From Caballeronia jiangsuensis (lineage in GTDB: Bacteria > Pseudomonadota > Gammaproteobacteria > Burkholderiales > Burkholderiaceae), in contig JFHF01000052.1 of assembly GCA_000648925.1 (NCBI GenBank), positions 1 through 50,250 of the forward strand: 50,250 nucleotides of DNA, written 5' to 3'. Below, piece by piece: positions 40,726 through 48,244 of this stretch. The notes under the pieces are model-generated. The model did no database searches. It was not told where the DNA came from and saw only the letters and a list, made by a program, of their open reading frames with translations. The translations under genes were made by a program, and so were the position numbers. The first letter of the stretch is position 1. The number at the start of each line of letters is the position of its first letter.

Positions 40726-41457
40726 ATGACCCCCCGAATCTGTGCAGCTATGAAGTTTCGAAATTTGGGTAACAACCGGGCCGAAAACAGCCCATTGGAA
40801 AAATCTATCGTGACCGAAACACAAGCAGATTTCGCGCGTCGATGCGACGTTTCGCGCAAGACAGTCAGCGCATGGAAAAAGGCTGGAAGGCTTGTCCTGC
40901 AAGGCGATCAGGTCGATGTCGAAGCATCGATTGCGCTGCTCGAACGCTACCGGCCCGGCGGCGCTCCGACTGTTACCTCGGCTGTTACCCCCGCTGTTAC
41001 CCCGCCCGAGTCAGGTAACACCGAAGGTAACAGCCAGGCCGGAAACGAGACTGATCAGGGATCGCTGCGGGAGCAGGCTCCGGAGATCGCCCTTCTCCCC
41101 GGCGAGAGAGTCGAAGAAGCCGCAGTGCGTTTGGGCGTTACCGACATCGACATGGACATGTCGCTCGATGAAGCCCGCCGAATGAAAGAGGTGCGTCTCG
41201 TCCTATCGCACCAACTCGATTACGAAACGAAGATCGGCTCGCTGGTCGATCTCGACCTTGCGCGAAATGTCCTCTTTGAGGAGGCGCGCGCGTGGCGAGA
41301 CACATGGCTTAACTGGCCCGCGAAGGTCGGACCGATGGTCGCAGCAGAACTGGGCGTCGAAGCCTCAGATCTGGTCACAGAGGTGCTCACGAAGTACGTC
41401 CACAACCAGATCTGCCAGCTGGGCGAACTAGATCCTCAGTTCACGGAATCGCACTGA
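40726..41457 (+). CDS. Terminase small subunit (Nu1-like)
   Basis: 243 residues from ATG 40726; GGAGG is only 2 bp upstream, so ATG 40750 or a later GTG may be the real start. The region ETQADFARRCDVSRKTVSAW is a winged-helix motif, followed by a Thr/Pro-rich linker. A C-terminal domain (LARNVLFEEARAWRDTWLNW) is typical of lambda Nu1-family subunits. It recognises the packaging site and brings DNA to the large subunit. No large terminase gene follows, which is unusual for a complete phage and typical of some satellites. Confidence 0.75.
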   Translation: MTPRICAAMKFRNLGNNRAENSPLEKSIVTETQADFARRCDVSRKTVSAWKKAGRLVLQGDQVDVEASIALLERYRPGGAPTVTSAVTPAVTPPESGNTEGNSQAGNETDQGSLREQAPEIALLPGERVEEAAVRLGVTDIDMDMSLDEARRMKEVRLVLSHQLDYETKIGSLVDLDLARNVLFEEARAWRDTWLNWPAKVGPMVAAELGVEASDLVTEVLTKYVHNQICQLGELDPQFTESH

Positions 41458-41476
41458 ACCTCACCACAGAAGAACC

Positions 41477-41785
41477 ATGAAACCGCTGACTCAACCCACC
41501 GAGACTGAGATCCAGATGCCGCTGACACCGGAAGCGCGTGAAATATGGAATCGGAGCCGCGAGAATGCGCGTCAGCGCCTCCTCGCAGCGGCAGAGAATG
41601 CTCGCGCCAAGATTTTTTTGCTGGAGACGCCGCAGGTCCCCGCATCAAATCTGCGCGCAGGAAGCCATCCAAGCGTCGCCACCTCATCGGGCGTCCCGCC
41701 GAAGCGCAAATGGAATTGCTACTGCTGCGGTCATCCGAACGATTCCGCAGCGTTCGAGTGTGAGAAATGCTTTGTGAGGCTCTAG
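41477..41785 (+). CDS. Hypothetical protein with C-terminal zinc ribbon
   Basis: 102 residues from ATG 41477. The last 25 residues hold a four-cysteine ribbon (CYCC...CEKC), and the N-terminal half is helical and charged. No family is recognised. It lies 19 bp after the terminase gene. The following ~250 bp to 42033 hold no gene that I can support. Confidence 0.5.
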   Translation: MKPLTQPTETEIQMPLTPEAREIWNRSRENARQRLLAAAENARAKIFLLETPQVPASNLRAGSHPSVATSSGVPPKRKWNCYCCGHPNDSAAFECEKCFVRL

Positions 41786-42033
41786 CGGCCTGCTATCACT
41801 CGACCGAAACAAAAGCCGCCCCCCAAGCACACCCGACGCTGACCTGAAGTGCTCGCGATCGGAGACCTCAGCCGCGAGAATTCGCGTCACCGCTTCCATG
41901 CGGATGTCGAAAAGGCTCGCGTCAGGCCGTCGTCGCCTAGGAATTGGTCGCATGTCCGGATGCGTTAGTTGGCAAACTTTCACCTATTATGTCTTTTGCC
42001 TCGCGACAAAGCTAACAACACTGAGGAGATTCG

Positions 42034-42294
42034 ATGGGACCGGCCGAAACGTTCGAACAGGTGGCGAGAGAGTTCCGCCTAGATCCAGATGCCGAGCACG
42101 AAGTAAGGAGGTTGATCAATCGCGGCATCTTCGCGATGATGAGAAGCAACAACGTGCAGGATCTCGATCTTGCAGCGAGAAATCTTCGTGGAATCTTGGC
42201 TGAAGCTACCATCTTGGGAGGAGGAGGAACAGTCACGGCGAGCAGCTTAGGATTTTCCCTCGCAGCTTTATGCCCGATCTTCCCATTCTGCTGA
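42034..42294 (+). CDS. Small hypothetical protein, first gene of a two-gene cassette
   Basis: 86 residues, with GAGGAG at good spacing before ATG 42034. A helical, acidic N-terminal part (ETFEQVAREFRLDPDAEHEV) is followed by a Gly-rich turn and a hydrophobic C-terminus ending in FPFC. The gene is AT-richer than its neighbours and ends 6 bp before a membrane-protein gene that lacks its own ribosome site, so the two are likely coupled. No function is recognised. Confidence 0.55.
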   Translation: MGPAETFEQVAREFRLDPDAEHEVRRLINRGIFAMMRSNNVQDLDLAARNLRGILAEATILGGGGTVTASSLGFSLAALCPIFPFC

Positions 42295-42300
42295 AACGCC

Positions 42301-42834
42301 ATGGACGACCAGGCGAAGGCTTCACTAGCAACTGCCTCTGAAAGCGTCAAACAATTCCTGACATTGGCAAGCGCGCTCCTCGGATTTGAAGTTACCTTCG
42401 CCAAGGACTTCATCGTTCACTTATCGTTCATAGCAAGAATCTCAGCAGCTGCGTCCTGGCTGTCGCTACTCCTATCCGTGATTGCCGGCGTCATGGTATT
42501 GAACGCGCTTACGGGCCATCTTGCCCATACTCACAGGTTCGAGCGCAACACCATTTATCAGCCGAACGTTCGAATATTCGCAGGTGCTCAGATCCTATTC
42601 TTTCTTGTAGGTCTGCTCTGCACGTTGCTCGCTGGCTCGTCGTTGCTTTTCAGTGATAGCGGCACGAGTAACGACCAAAAGAAGACGACATGCGCATGTG
42701 ACGTGACAATCCACCAGCCTCAGCAAATCGTACCGGTTCCGTTTTTCCTTCCTTCTCCTGCCGCCCCGACTCCAACCTGTGGCACTCCATCGCCAGCTCC
42801 GAAGCATCGGCAAGCGGCGAAGAAATGTCGATGA
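42301..42834 (+). CDS. Membrane protein, second gene of the cassette
   Basis: 177 residues with two clear membrane segments (about 46-66 and 90-112), a possible third near the N-terminus, and a Pro/Cys-rich basic tail after residue 120. It has no visible Shine-Dalgarno and so probably depends on translation of the upstream gene. A soluble partner plus a small membrane protein within prophage cargo is the layout of several abortive-infection or exclusion modules, but no family match supports that here. Confidence 0.55.
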   Translation: MDDQAKASLATASESVKQFLTLASALLGFEVTFAKDFIVHLSFIARISAAASWLSLLLSVIAGVMVLNALTGHLAHTHRFERNTIYQPNVRIFAGAQILFFLVGLLCTLLAGSSLLFSDSGTSNDQKKTTCACDVTIHQPQQIVPVPFFLPSPAAPTPTCGTPSPAPKHRQAAKKCR

Positions 42835-42874
42835 GGCGCCCCCATCGCGCTGAATTGGACTGGCGCATGAAAAT

Positions 42875-42893
42875 GGCCGCCGCGAGGGCGGCC
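42875..42893. terminator. Hairpin between the cassette and leftward genes
   Basis: GGCCGCC and GGCGGCC form a 7-bp stem around GCGAG; only short A/T runs flank it. It is a probable bidirectional terminator for the convergent genes at 42301 and 43021. The remaining ~125 bp hold no gene. Confidence 0.5.
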
Positions 42894-43020
42894 TAAAACG
42901 CTGAGTGCTCGAGCTCGCCATGCAATTGCGCCCAAGGACAGTATGGAGAACGCGCGATTTTGATCAAACACTGCATCGAAATACAGCGTTTTGAGCTTCA
43001 GAACTACCGCTTTATTGACT

Positions 43021-43218
43021 CTACGGCTTCGTCCATTCTCGGCCCGGTTTTTCTCTGCGGGGCCGGCCGTTCACCTGTTCCCAGGTGATCATCGGGTGGC
43101 CGTCAATCTTGCGCGGCGCTTTAAACCCCATCTGCCGCTCTATCCATCTCAGTTGCGCCGCGCCCTGCCGCAGGCCCCCGGTCAGAGGCACCAGCTCATC
43201 GTTCGTCAGAATGGTCAT
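43021..43218 (-). CDS. DUF4224-like small phage protein
   Basis: 65 residues, MTILTNDELVPLTGGLRQGA at the start. The 'L-T...ELV-LTG...A-Q-RWI' pattern and the later DGHPMITW segment match the small DUF4224 family found beside phage integrases and excisionases. Function is unknown. It follows the gene at 43232 on the same strand by 13 bp. Confidence 0.65.
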   Translation of the reverse strand: MTILTNDELVPLTGGLRQGAAQLRWIERQMGFKAPRKIDGHPMITWEQVNGRPRREKPGREWTKP

Positions 43219-43231
43219 AGCGGCTCGGCAC

Positions 43232-43564
43232 TCAATGCGCCGTCGGGCTCGCAGGCATCACAGCGAGCTCGCCGCGCGCCTGAACCTCGGCGCCAACACG
43301 CATCTCGTCGTCCATCCCGGCGATCATCCTCTCGATCGTCTCTTGCCCTTCGTCAGTGTCGCTGAACCAATCAGCGAGCGCGGCTGCCGGAACGTCTTCC
43401 TTGCCCGCGGCCCGGTTGAACGCGACGACATCAAGGCTGCGGGTCACGACGACGAAGGTGTCGATGCCCTCCAGTTCGCCCGGATCGCAATACACGAAAT
43501 ACGATCGGTGCGGGTGCACAACAAAAAACGCGTCAATCATGCTTCTCAAGTCGCTCGCGGACAT
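43232..43564 (-). CDS. Hypothetical phage protein
   Basis: 110 residues from ATG 43564 (MSASDLRSMIDAFFVVHPHR); the frame is open to 43591. A beta-rich N-terminal segment YFVYCDPGELEGIDTFVVVT and an acidic helical C-terminal part are seen, with no recognised family. It is the first gene of a leftward pair and is divergent from the excisionase gene across 137 bp, which must hold control sites for both. Confidence 0.5.
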   Translation of the reverse strand: MSASDLRSMIDAFFVVHPHRSYFVYCDPGELEGIDTFVVVTRSLDVVAFNRAAGKEDVPAAALADWFSDTDEGQETIERMIAGMDDEMRVGAEVQARGELAVMPASPTAH

Positions 43565-43701
43565 GCCTTTCCCTTTGTCAGAACGCGGCACACAGCCGCT
43601 TTCGCTCTAACGGCGGCCCGGACCGAAACTTGATCCCACCGGGCCCATAGCGATGACGATGCGATACTCTCGTTTCACCGTCCTTCCATCAAGAGGAGAG
43701 A

Positions 43702-44016
43702 ATGGCGCGGAAGAGAACGCCGGTACATGCGACACCGCTGGTTGAGCGCATTCGACAGGACAATGAGAGACGGGAGCTCCGGCAGGGACAGCGATCCAAT
43801 CCGGCCGCCAAGCCCGCCGTCTCGACACCGCGAGGAGAGCGCCTTCCAAAGTACGTGCCGATAGCGGTATGGGTCGAGATGATGTTCGGCGAGCATGCGC
43901 CTCACCGCAACACGATACGCAACTGGATCAGAGACGGGCGCATCTACCCTCCCCCCAGGAAGATCGGCTCGGGGTGGTTCTGCACGCCCGATGCGGACTA
44001 CGTCGACGACAAGTAA
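43702..44016 (+). CDS. xis: Excisionase
   Basis: 104 residues, strong AGAGGAGAG before ATG 43702. The C-terminal 55 residues, LPKYVPIAVWVEMMFGEHAP then RNTIRNWIRDGRIYPPPRKI and GSGWFCTPDADYVDD, are a typical phage excisionase (winged-helix, Xis-like). It bends DNA and directs the integrase towards excision. It is far from both integrases in this element (about 18 kb and 3 kb), so its cognate partner is not obvious. Confidence 0.82.
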   Translation: MARKRTPVHATPLVERIRQDNERRELRQGQRSNPAAKPAVSTPRGERLPKYVPIAVWVEMMFGEHAPHRNTIRNWIRDGRIYPPPRKIGSGWFCTPDADYVDDK

Positions 44017-44036
44017 GTTGGTAGACCACTCAGCGC

Positions 44037-44270
44037 ATGAATGAATACCTGTCTGCCTTCGAACTGGCCGACCTTATCGGCTGCAAGCCAAACCAGCGCT
44101 CGGCTATGGCGAAATGGCTTACGAAAAATCATTGGCATTTCGTCGTCGACAGAAACGGCCTTCCGAAGGTAGCCCGCGCATATCATGACAGGAAGCTTGG
44201 TCTAAGCCCGACCGTCCGCCTGGACACGAGATACGACGCAGGCCCAAACCTTGACGCGTTCAAAAAATAA
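44037..44270 (+). CDS. DUF4224 domain protein
   Basis: 77 residues, MNEYLSAFELADLIGCKPNQ, then RSAMAKWLTKNHWHFVVDRN and GLPKVARAYHDRKLG: a textbook DUF4224 protein, probably a small winged helix. In related prophages this gene sits directly between the excisionase and the integrase. Here it follows the excisionase by 20 bp, but no integrase follows, which suggests that an integrase was lost or moved. Confidence 0.8.
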   Translation: MNEYLSAFELADLIGCKPNQRSAMAKWLTKNHWHFVVDRNGLPKVARAYHDRKLGLSPTVRLDTRYDAGPNLDAFKK

Positions 44271-44327
44271 CAGGCGCCAGCGGTCGACGAGGCGCGCCGT
44301 CGGGCTCGCCTCCGCTTCTTCCGCTCT

Positions 44328-44738
44328 CTACGAGTACAGCCCAAGCCTTAGTCGCGTTACTTTGAACGCGACCACGCCGGCGATCATCAAGCTGTCGTCG
44401 AGTTCAATCACGTCTGTCCAGGCCGGATTGAGATACTTCAACAACCGCCGGCCGCCCTCGACAACTAGTCCCATCAGCGTCATTGCATCGCCAGATTCGA
44501 CGATAACGGCATCGCCGTTGAGCGCCTCACGATTCAGGTCGATCTGGAGCAGATCGCCGATGGAAAACGAGTCGTTAGGGTCAGCGGGGTTGAACATACT
44601 GTCAGACACTACCCGCAGCCACTGCTTGTTGAAATCGATCGATTCTGCCGTGCGCGGTGCGATCCCTTTTGCCGAGGTCCCGCCTGCATCGGCGTCCATC
44701 GTATTCGCCGCTGCCATCACTTCGTCCTGCCGATCCAT
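44328..44738 (-). CDS. Truncated S24/LexA-like repressor domain, no DNA-binding part
   Basis: About 136 residues from ATG 44738; ATG 44717 has better spacing to AGGA. It contains an S24 peptidase region: WLRVVSDSMFNP with the catalytic Ser, then FSIGDLLQIDLNREALNGDA and a late LLKYLNPAW. There is no helix-turn-helix. At the usual catalytic-lysine position (normally FKRL or LKRL before the Gly-Gly turn) the sequence is TLMGLVVEGG, so the lysine seems missing. It is probably a CI-like repressor remnant unable to bind DNA or self-cleave. Confidence 0.65.
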   Translation of the reverse strand: MDRQDEVMAAANTMDADAGGTSAKGIAPRTAESIDFNKQWLRVVSDSMFNPADPNDSFSIGDLLQIDLNREALNGDAVIVESGDAMTLMGLVVEGGRRLLKYLNPAWTDVIELDDSLMIAGVVAFKVTRLRLGLYS

Positions 44739-44897
44739 CACTTCCTCATTTTCGGTTTCGTTGCCACCGGTCCTCGCCGACGGAGAAGACAGTCTGCGCG
44801 CGGATCGACAGAAACAATTCACCGAAAAGAAGCATTTTAAGGTGGCAATTGGATGGCAGTATGGCCTCCATTCGTGAGGCTGGCTAGAATCGCGCGC

Positions 44898-45269
44898 ATG
44901 CCGACACCTGACACGACAATCAAAACCTCCGTGCGAATGCCCAAGGCGCTGCACGTCGAACTCGAGAAAGCAGCCGAGACGGCCGGCCTGACAGTCAATG
45001 GCGAGATGGTCTATCGGCTGCAGCACGATCCTCGGAGAGAGGTCGCCAGCGCCCTCCTTGCCGAAATCGAACGTCGTGACGCATTGATCGTAGACGCCCT
45101 GCGCAAACAGAACTCCGCGCTTTGGCAGACCATTGAAAGAGCCGACGCAGTCTTACGCGACGTTGTCGATGCCATGGCCCAAGTGAGGCCAGGTACCGAT
45201 GCGGCGACTCTGAGACGTGAGGTCGAATTCGCCCGTGAACTAATATCTGCCGCTAAGGCGCATCGCTGA
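44898..45269 (+). CDS. Arc-family DNA-binding protein
   Basis: 123 residues from ATG 44898. TTIKTSVRMPKALHVELEKA then AETAGLTVNGEMVYRLQHDP is the ribbon-helix-helix Arc signature, and the rest is a helical, probably oligomerising tail. Phage Arc/Mnt-type proteins repress early promoters. It is divergent from the S24 remnant, so this is the probable old lysis-lysogeny switch. With the S24 protein impaired, this may be the remaining repressor. Confidence 0.8.
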   Translation: MPTPDTTIKTSVRMPKALHVELEKAAETAGLTVNGEMVYRLQHDPRREVASALLAEIERRDALIVDALRKQNSALWQTIERADAVLRDVVDAMAQVRPGTDAATLRREVEFARELISAAKAHR

Positions 45270-45330
45270 TCACGCGGTCGGACCGCCAGTGCGGTTAGAG
45301 TCGTGCGATGCGTTCACCGCTGCAAACAAC

Positions 45331-45354
45331 AAACCCCGCCTGAGCGGGGTTTTG
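45331..45354. terminator. Terminator between the Arc gene and the protease gene
   Basis: ACCCCGC and GCGGGGT form a perfect stem around CTGA, with AAA before and TTT after, so it can act on both strands between the convergent genes. Confidence 0.8.
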
Positions 45355-45446
45355 GCTAGACGTCTCGATCAATGAGCCCGGACTCCTGCAGCCGCGAGGT
45401 CTGAGCACAAGGCCAATCGTATCCGCAATCGAAGTAGTAAATCTCC

Positions 45447-46265
45447 CTACTTCGGTATCGCGACTGGGCTGCTAATTGCGGCACTTTCGAACAATTTCGA
45501 ATATCCCCGTTGCTGGCAGTCGAACGCGTACATGGTTCGCAGGAGCCAAATTTTCCTCCAAAGCGGGTCGGTGGCCTCATACGACTCAACCTTAAGCCCG
45601 AGTTGGGCTGCTTCGGCATGATCGATGACTGCGCCGTGGGAGTGATATTGGTTTCGGGTTGCAAGCTTCTCAAGAAGAATTTCAAGATCAGCTTGATTTA
45701 TTCCTTGCAGCATCCCAGTCGTAAGGAGGAACGACGCTAACCGGCGCGTCTGTGCCACGACCGACTTCGCCGCCTCGACCAAGAGAGGATTGCCCAAGGA
45801 AGCACCAGCCTTTACCACGAAATCGGCGGGGATGTTATCGAGTGCGGGATCGATGGGGCCCAACTCTGAGTCAGGTCCCATAACTATCGATGTACCACAG
45901 AAGGCGATTACGGTGCCGTTGCTCTTTGCCCGGCGCGGAACGATGACCCTGAGGTTCAAGCCCGCGTTTCTCAGGATGGCACAAATCTTTTCCGTAGCAT
46001 CCGTCATCCCGCCATTCGTCTCGAGTAAGAGGTCAACGTCCTTGCTTTTCAAGGCCGTTAGCAGCTCCGAGAGGTACACATCGTCGGTCTGATCGATAAC
46101 CGCAGTTGTCCGGTCGCAATCTGTAAAGTAAACGACCAGTTCACGTTTCGTCACCGCTTCGATGTCGCGGATAAGAAGCTGACGCAAGTAGCGGTCTTTA
46201 TGATTTACCCAAAATAACGGCGACTGCGACGGTAATTCCGTCGAGCGAGGAAACACATCTGCCAT
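45447..46265 (-). CDS. Clp-fold serine protease (SDH/SppA-like) cargo protein
   Basis: 272 residues from ATG 46265. It matches the SDH family of Clp-fold serine proteinases: LLLETNGGMTDATEKI (oxyanion GG at 85-86), IVPRRAKSNGTVIA with the probable nucleophile Ser115, and IVMGPDSELGPIDP (to 140). These proteins resemble SppA/ClpP-type peptidases and are usually soluble or membrane-associated. It is AT-richer than core genes and lies beside attR, where prophages keep cargo. A small gene 11 bp upstream is probably co-transcribed. A defence role is speculation. Confidence 0.8.
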   Translation of the reverse strand: MADVFPRSTELPSQSPLFWVNHKDRYLRQLLIRDIEAVTKRELVVYFTDCDRTTAVIDQTDDVYLSELLTALKSKDVDLLLETNGGMTDATEKICAILRNAGLNLRVIVPRRAKSNGTVIAFCGTSIVMGPDSELGPIDPALDNIPADFVVKAGASLGNPLLVEAAKSVVAQTRRLASFLLTTGMLQGINQADLEILLEKLATRNQYHSHGAVIDHAEAAQLGLKVESYEATDPLWRKIWLLRTMYAFDCQQRGYSKLFESAAISSPVAIPK

Positions 46266-46276
46266 AGTCGAAAATG

Positions 46277-46621
46277 TTATTTTTGCGGATTCGTCGTCTC
46301 TGCAGGCTTTGCAGCGACTGCGCCCGTATGCGGGACCGATTGAATGGCCCTGAGCATTGCCGAGTCTTGGCGCTGGACGGGTTCGAAGACCGTGTTGTTC
46401 GCATATTCCGCTCGGGTTTGCGGTGCAAACAAGTCCCTGAGATCTGCGTTTCCGAAGCCCGTTGACAAGCTATATCGAGTAAGCACACTGCCCCCATTTG
46501 AGTATTGCCAGATGTCGCCAGTTTGGAGGTCTGACGCGGATCCGTCAAGACGCCGACTCCATAACGGCTTTTTTTTCAACAACTTGAGGGACGTTTTTAC
46601 TGAATGTTCTGAGGGCAACAT
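46277..46621 (-). CDS. Hypothetical partner of the Clp-fold protease
   Basis: About 114 residues if ATG 46621 is the start; no clear ribosome site is seen, and the frame extends to 46684. Basic N-terminus (SLKLLKKKPLWSRRLDGSAS), then GDIWQYSNGGSVLTRYSLST, and a disordered Ala/Pro/Thr-rich end. No family is recognised. It ends 11 bp before the protease gene, so the two form a cassette next to attR. Confidence 0.45.
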   Translation of the reverse strand: MLPSEHSVKTSLKLLKKKPLWSRRLDGSASDLQTGDIWQYSNGGSVLTRYSLSTGFGNADLRDLFAPQTRAEYANNTVFEPVQRQDSAMLRAIQSVPHTGAVAAKPAETTNPQK

Positions 46622-46643
46622 ACGCAAACTACATCGTGCTGTT

Positions 46644-46662
46644 GGTACACGGGTAGGTACAC
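46644..46662. repeat. Right integrase arm repeats
   Basis: GGTACACGGGTAGGTACAC has two GGTACAC units 12 bp apart and matches the left arm (25618-25636) at 17 of 19 positions in the same orientation. It lies 58 bp from attR. Confidence 0.75.
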
Positions 46663-46720
46663 AAATACTATGTTGCCCGCGCACAACCTATGATTTACGA
46701 ATGTAAGCGGCGTTTCACTA

Positions 46721-46736
46721 GCTTCTGCATCGGCAA
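46721..46736 (+). other. attR core (displaced 3' end of mnmE)
   Basis: GCTTCTGCATCGGCAA repeated from 25484-25499. It continues AATAA, so the frame reads S-F-C-I-G-K-stop: the original chromosomal end of mnmE cut off by integration. Confidence 0.88.
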
Positions 46737-46751
46737 ATAAGCGCGGACGGA

Positions 46752-47222
46752 CTACGCGCCCTCCGGTTTGCCGATTTCGCGCAATTCCGCGTTGAGCTTC
46801 TCGGCCTCCTCCGGCCGCCCGTGAAACGCCGCCGGCGTGTTCTGAAACATCTCGATCCGATACACGTCATCGCAGAGCGACAGCACCATCGTCTGAATCG
46901 CGCTCAGACTCGGTTCGAGGTCCGTCGCGCCGCGCGGCCACATTCCCGCGACGGCGCGCAACAGCAACGTCTGCCCGTTCGCCATGAGTCTCACCTCACG
47001 CACCTTCGCGACGAAGCGCGGTGTCGGATGCTGCGCGAAGATCGGCCGAAGATGCGTCTCGATGGCGGCACGCCCATCGATCGCGCTGCCGTCGAAGCCG
47101 ACCAGGCTGCCGCGCTCGGTGAAACGCGCCGCCATCGCGGCCGCGTCCTGCCTGTTCCAGTCATCGAGCAGACCGGCGTACACCCGCCGCGCACTCGCGG
47201 TCCAATCGTCAGGCTGGCTCAT
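46752..47222 (-). CDS. NTF2-like (SnoaL/SgcJ type) protein
   Basis: 156 residues from ATG 47222. It fits the SgcJ/EcaC-like NTF2 fold: VYAGLLDDWNRQDAAAMAAR then FTERGSLVGFDGSAIDGRAA and the LRAVAGMWPRG strand. These small cone-shaped domains bind varied small ligands; a specific reaction cannot be assigned. It overlaps lysE-like by 4 bases and is the first core gene after the element. Confidence 0.8.
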   Translation of the reverse strand: MSQPDDWTASARRVYAGLLDDWNRQDAAAMAARFTERGSLVGFDGSAIDGRAAIETHLRPIFAQHPTPRFVAKVREVRLMANGQTLLLRAVAGMWPRGATDLEPSLSAIQTMVLSLCDDVYRIEMFQNTPAAFHGRPEEAEKLNAELREIGKPEGA

Positions 47223-47845
47223 GTCGCCTTCTTCCACGCCGCCGCGAAAACACCGGCGCCCATCAGCAGCGCGCCGCCCGTTCGGTTCACGGCCCGTTGC
47301 ACGGAAGGCTTGCGAATCGCCTTGCGCGCGCCCGACGCGAGCAGCGCGTAAGCGAACGCGTTGGCCGCCGCGAGCCCGACGAAGGTCGCTTCGAGAATCG
47401 CGATCTGCGAGACGCTCGCCGTGTGCGCATCGACGAATTGCGGCACGAACGCGACGAAGAAAATGATGCTCTTGGGATTCAGCGTCGTGACAGCGTAGGC
47501 GTGCGCCATGATGCGGTTCGTGCGAAGTTCGCCAGTGGGCTGCACGGCGTCCGTATCGACGACCGGCGCGCTCCACAACTTGATACCGAGGTACACGAGA
47601 TACGCCGCGCCGATCCACTTCACCACCATGAACAGTTCAGCGGATGCCGCCAGCAACACGCCGAGGCCGAGCATCGACGCGGTCATCGCGGTAAGGTCGC
47701 CGAGCGCGACACCGATGGTGGTCGCGAATGCGTATTTGCGGCCGTGGCCGAGCGCGTAGGAGACTACGAGCAGCACGGTCGGGCCTGGAATCGCGACGAG
47801 AATCGCTGACGCGATCGCAAACGGCAGCCATTGAGCAAGGGTCAT
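47219..47845 (-). CDS. LysE-family amino-acid exporter
   Basis: 208 residues from ATG 47845 (MTLAQWLPFAIASAILVAIP); the open frame extends upstream without similarity. LysE/RhtB signature PGPTVLLVVSYALGHGRKYA near residue 20 and TLNPKSIIFFVAFVPQFV near 125, with about six membrane segments. Family members export amino acids or homoserine lactone-like compounds; the substrate is unknown. Coupled with the NTF2-like gene. Confidence 0.88.
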   Translation of the reverse strand: MTLAQWLPFAIASAILVAIPGPTVLLVVSYALGHGRKYAFATTIGVALGDLTAMTASMLGLGVLLAASAELFMVVKWIGAAYLVYLGIKLWSAPVVDTDAVQPTGELRTNRIMAHAYAVTTLNPKSIIFFVAFVPQFVDAHTASVSQIAILEATFVGLAAANAFAYALLASGARKAIRKPSVQRAVNRTGGALLMGAGVFAAAWKKAT

Positions 47846-48244
47846 GCGCGTTCTCCTGAGTTCGATGGGTGGATTTATCCATGAACCCGGAGCAGTTGCA
47901 ATAGGCCGTTCAGCCAGCTTGACGCCACGGCGTCTCCGCTCGCGAACTGTTGGATGCGCCTCGATATCGCCTAATGCGGTGCACCAAAACGCAGGCGAGG
48001 CAAATTGCCGCACTTTCGCTCGCATATACGTGGCCTTTCGTTCCGCTCATAGCGGCATTTCGATGATTTTCAATTAATCCGCTGTTTGCCGGATCCGCTT
48101 AAAAAGCCTGCGACAGTCTGTCGTGTTGCGGTCGCACACAACATATGCTTGCAAGTTTGCCTTACTCATCTAGCATGAGTCTTGCGGTCTTCCGCTTTTA
48201 AATACATAGCTAATTTCGAAACGGCTTCGTTTGGGAGGCTATAC
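47846..48244. other. Divergent intergenic region without genes
   Basis: About 400 bp between the leftward LysE gene and the rightward exported protein. No coding frame is convincing. AT-rich stretches near 48065-48085 and 48195-48220 probably hold the promoter of the 48245 gene, whose ribosome site is GGGAGG. Confidence 0.45.

Larger units (their letters stand above)
25484..46736. mobile_element. Prophage-like integrative element inserted in mnmE
   Basis: It is bounded by a perfect 16-bp direct repeat, GCTTCTGCATCGGCAA (25484-25499 and 46721-46736), which lies in the 3' end of mnmE. A 19-bp arm sequence next to each end differs at only 2 positions. Length about 21.3 kb. Contents in order: integrase, early regulators, replication genes, late-regulator candidate, cargo, decoration protein, tail remnant, tailspike, HNH-like protein, second integrase, small terminase, more cargo, excisionase, repressor remnant, Arc regulator, protease pair. 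Large terminase, portal, major capsid and lysis genes are not seen. Confidence 0.9.

Noticed and set aside
41684..41983. 99-codon leftward frame between the zinc-ribbon gene and the two-gene cassette
   Set aside because: It overlaps the cysteine ribbon of the rightward gene, is Arg-rich and lacks a ribosome site; treated as non-coding.
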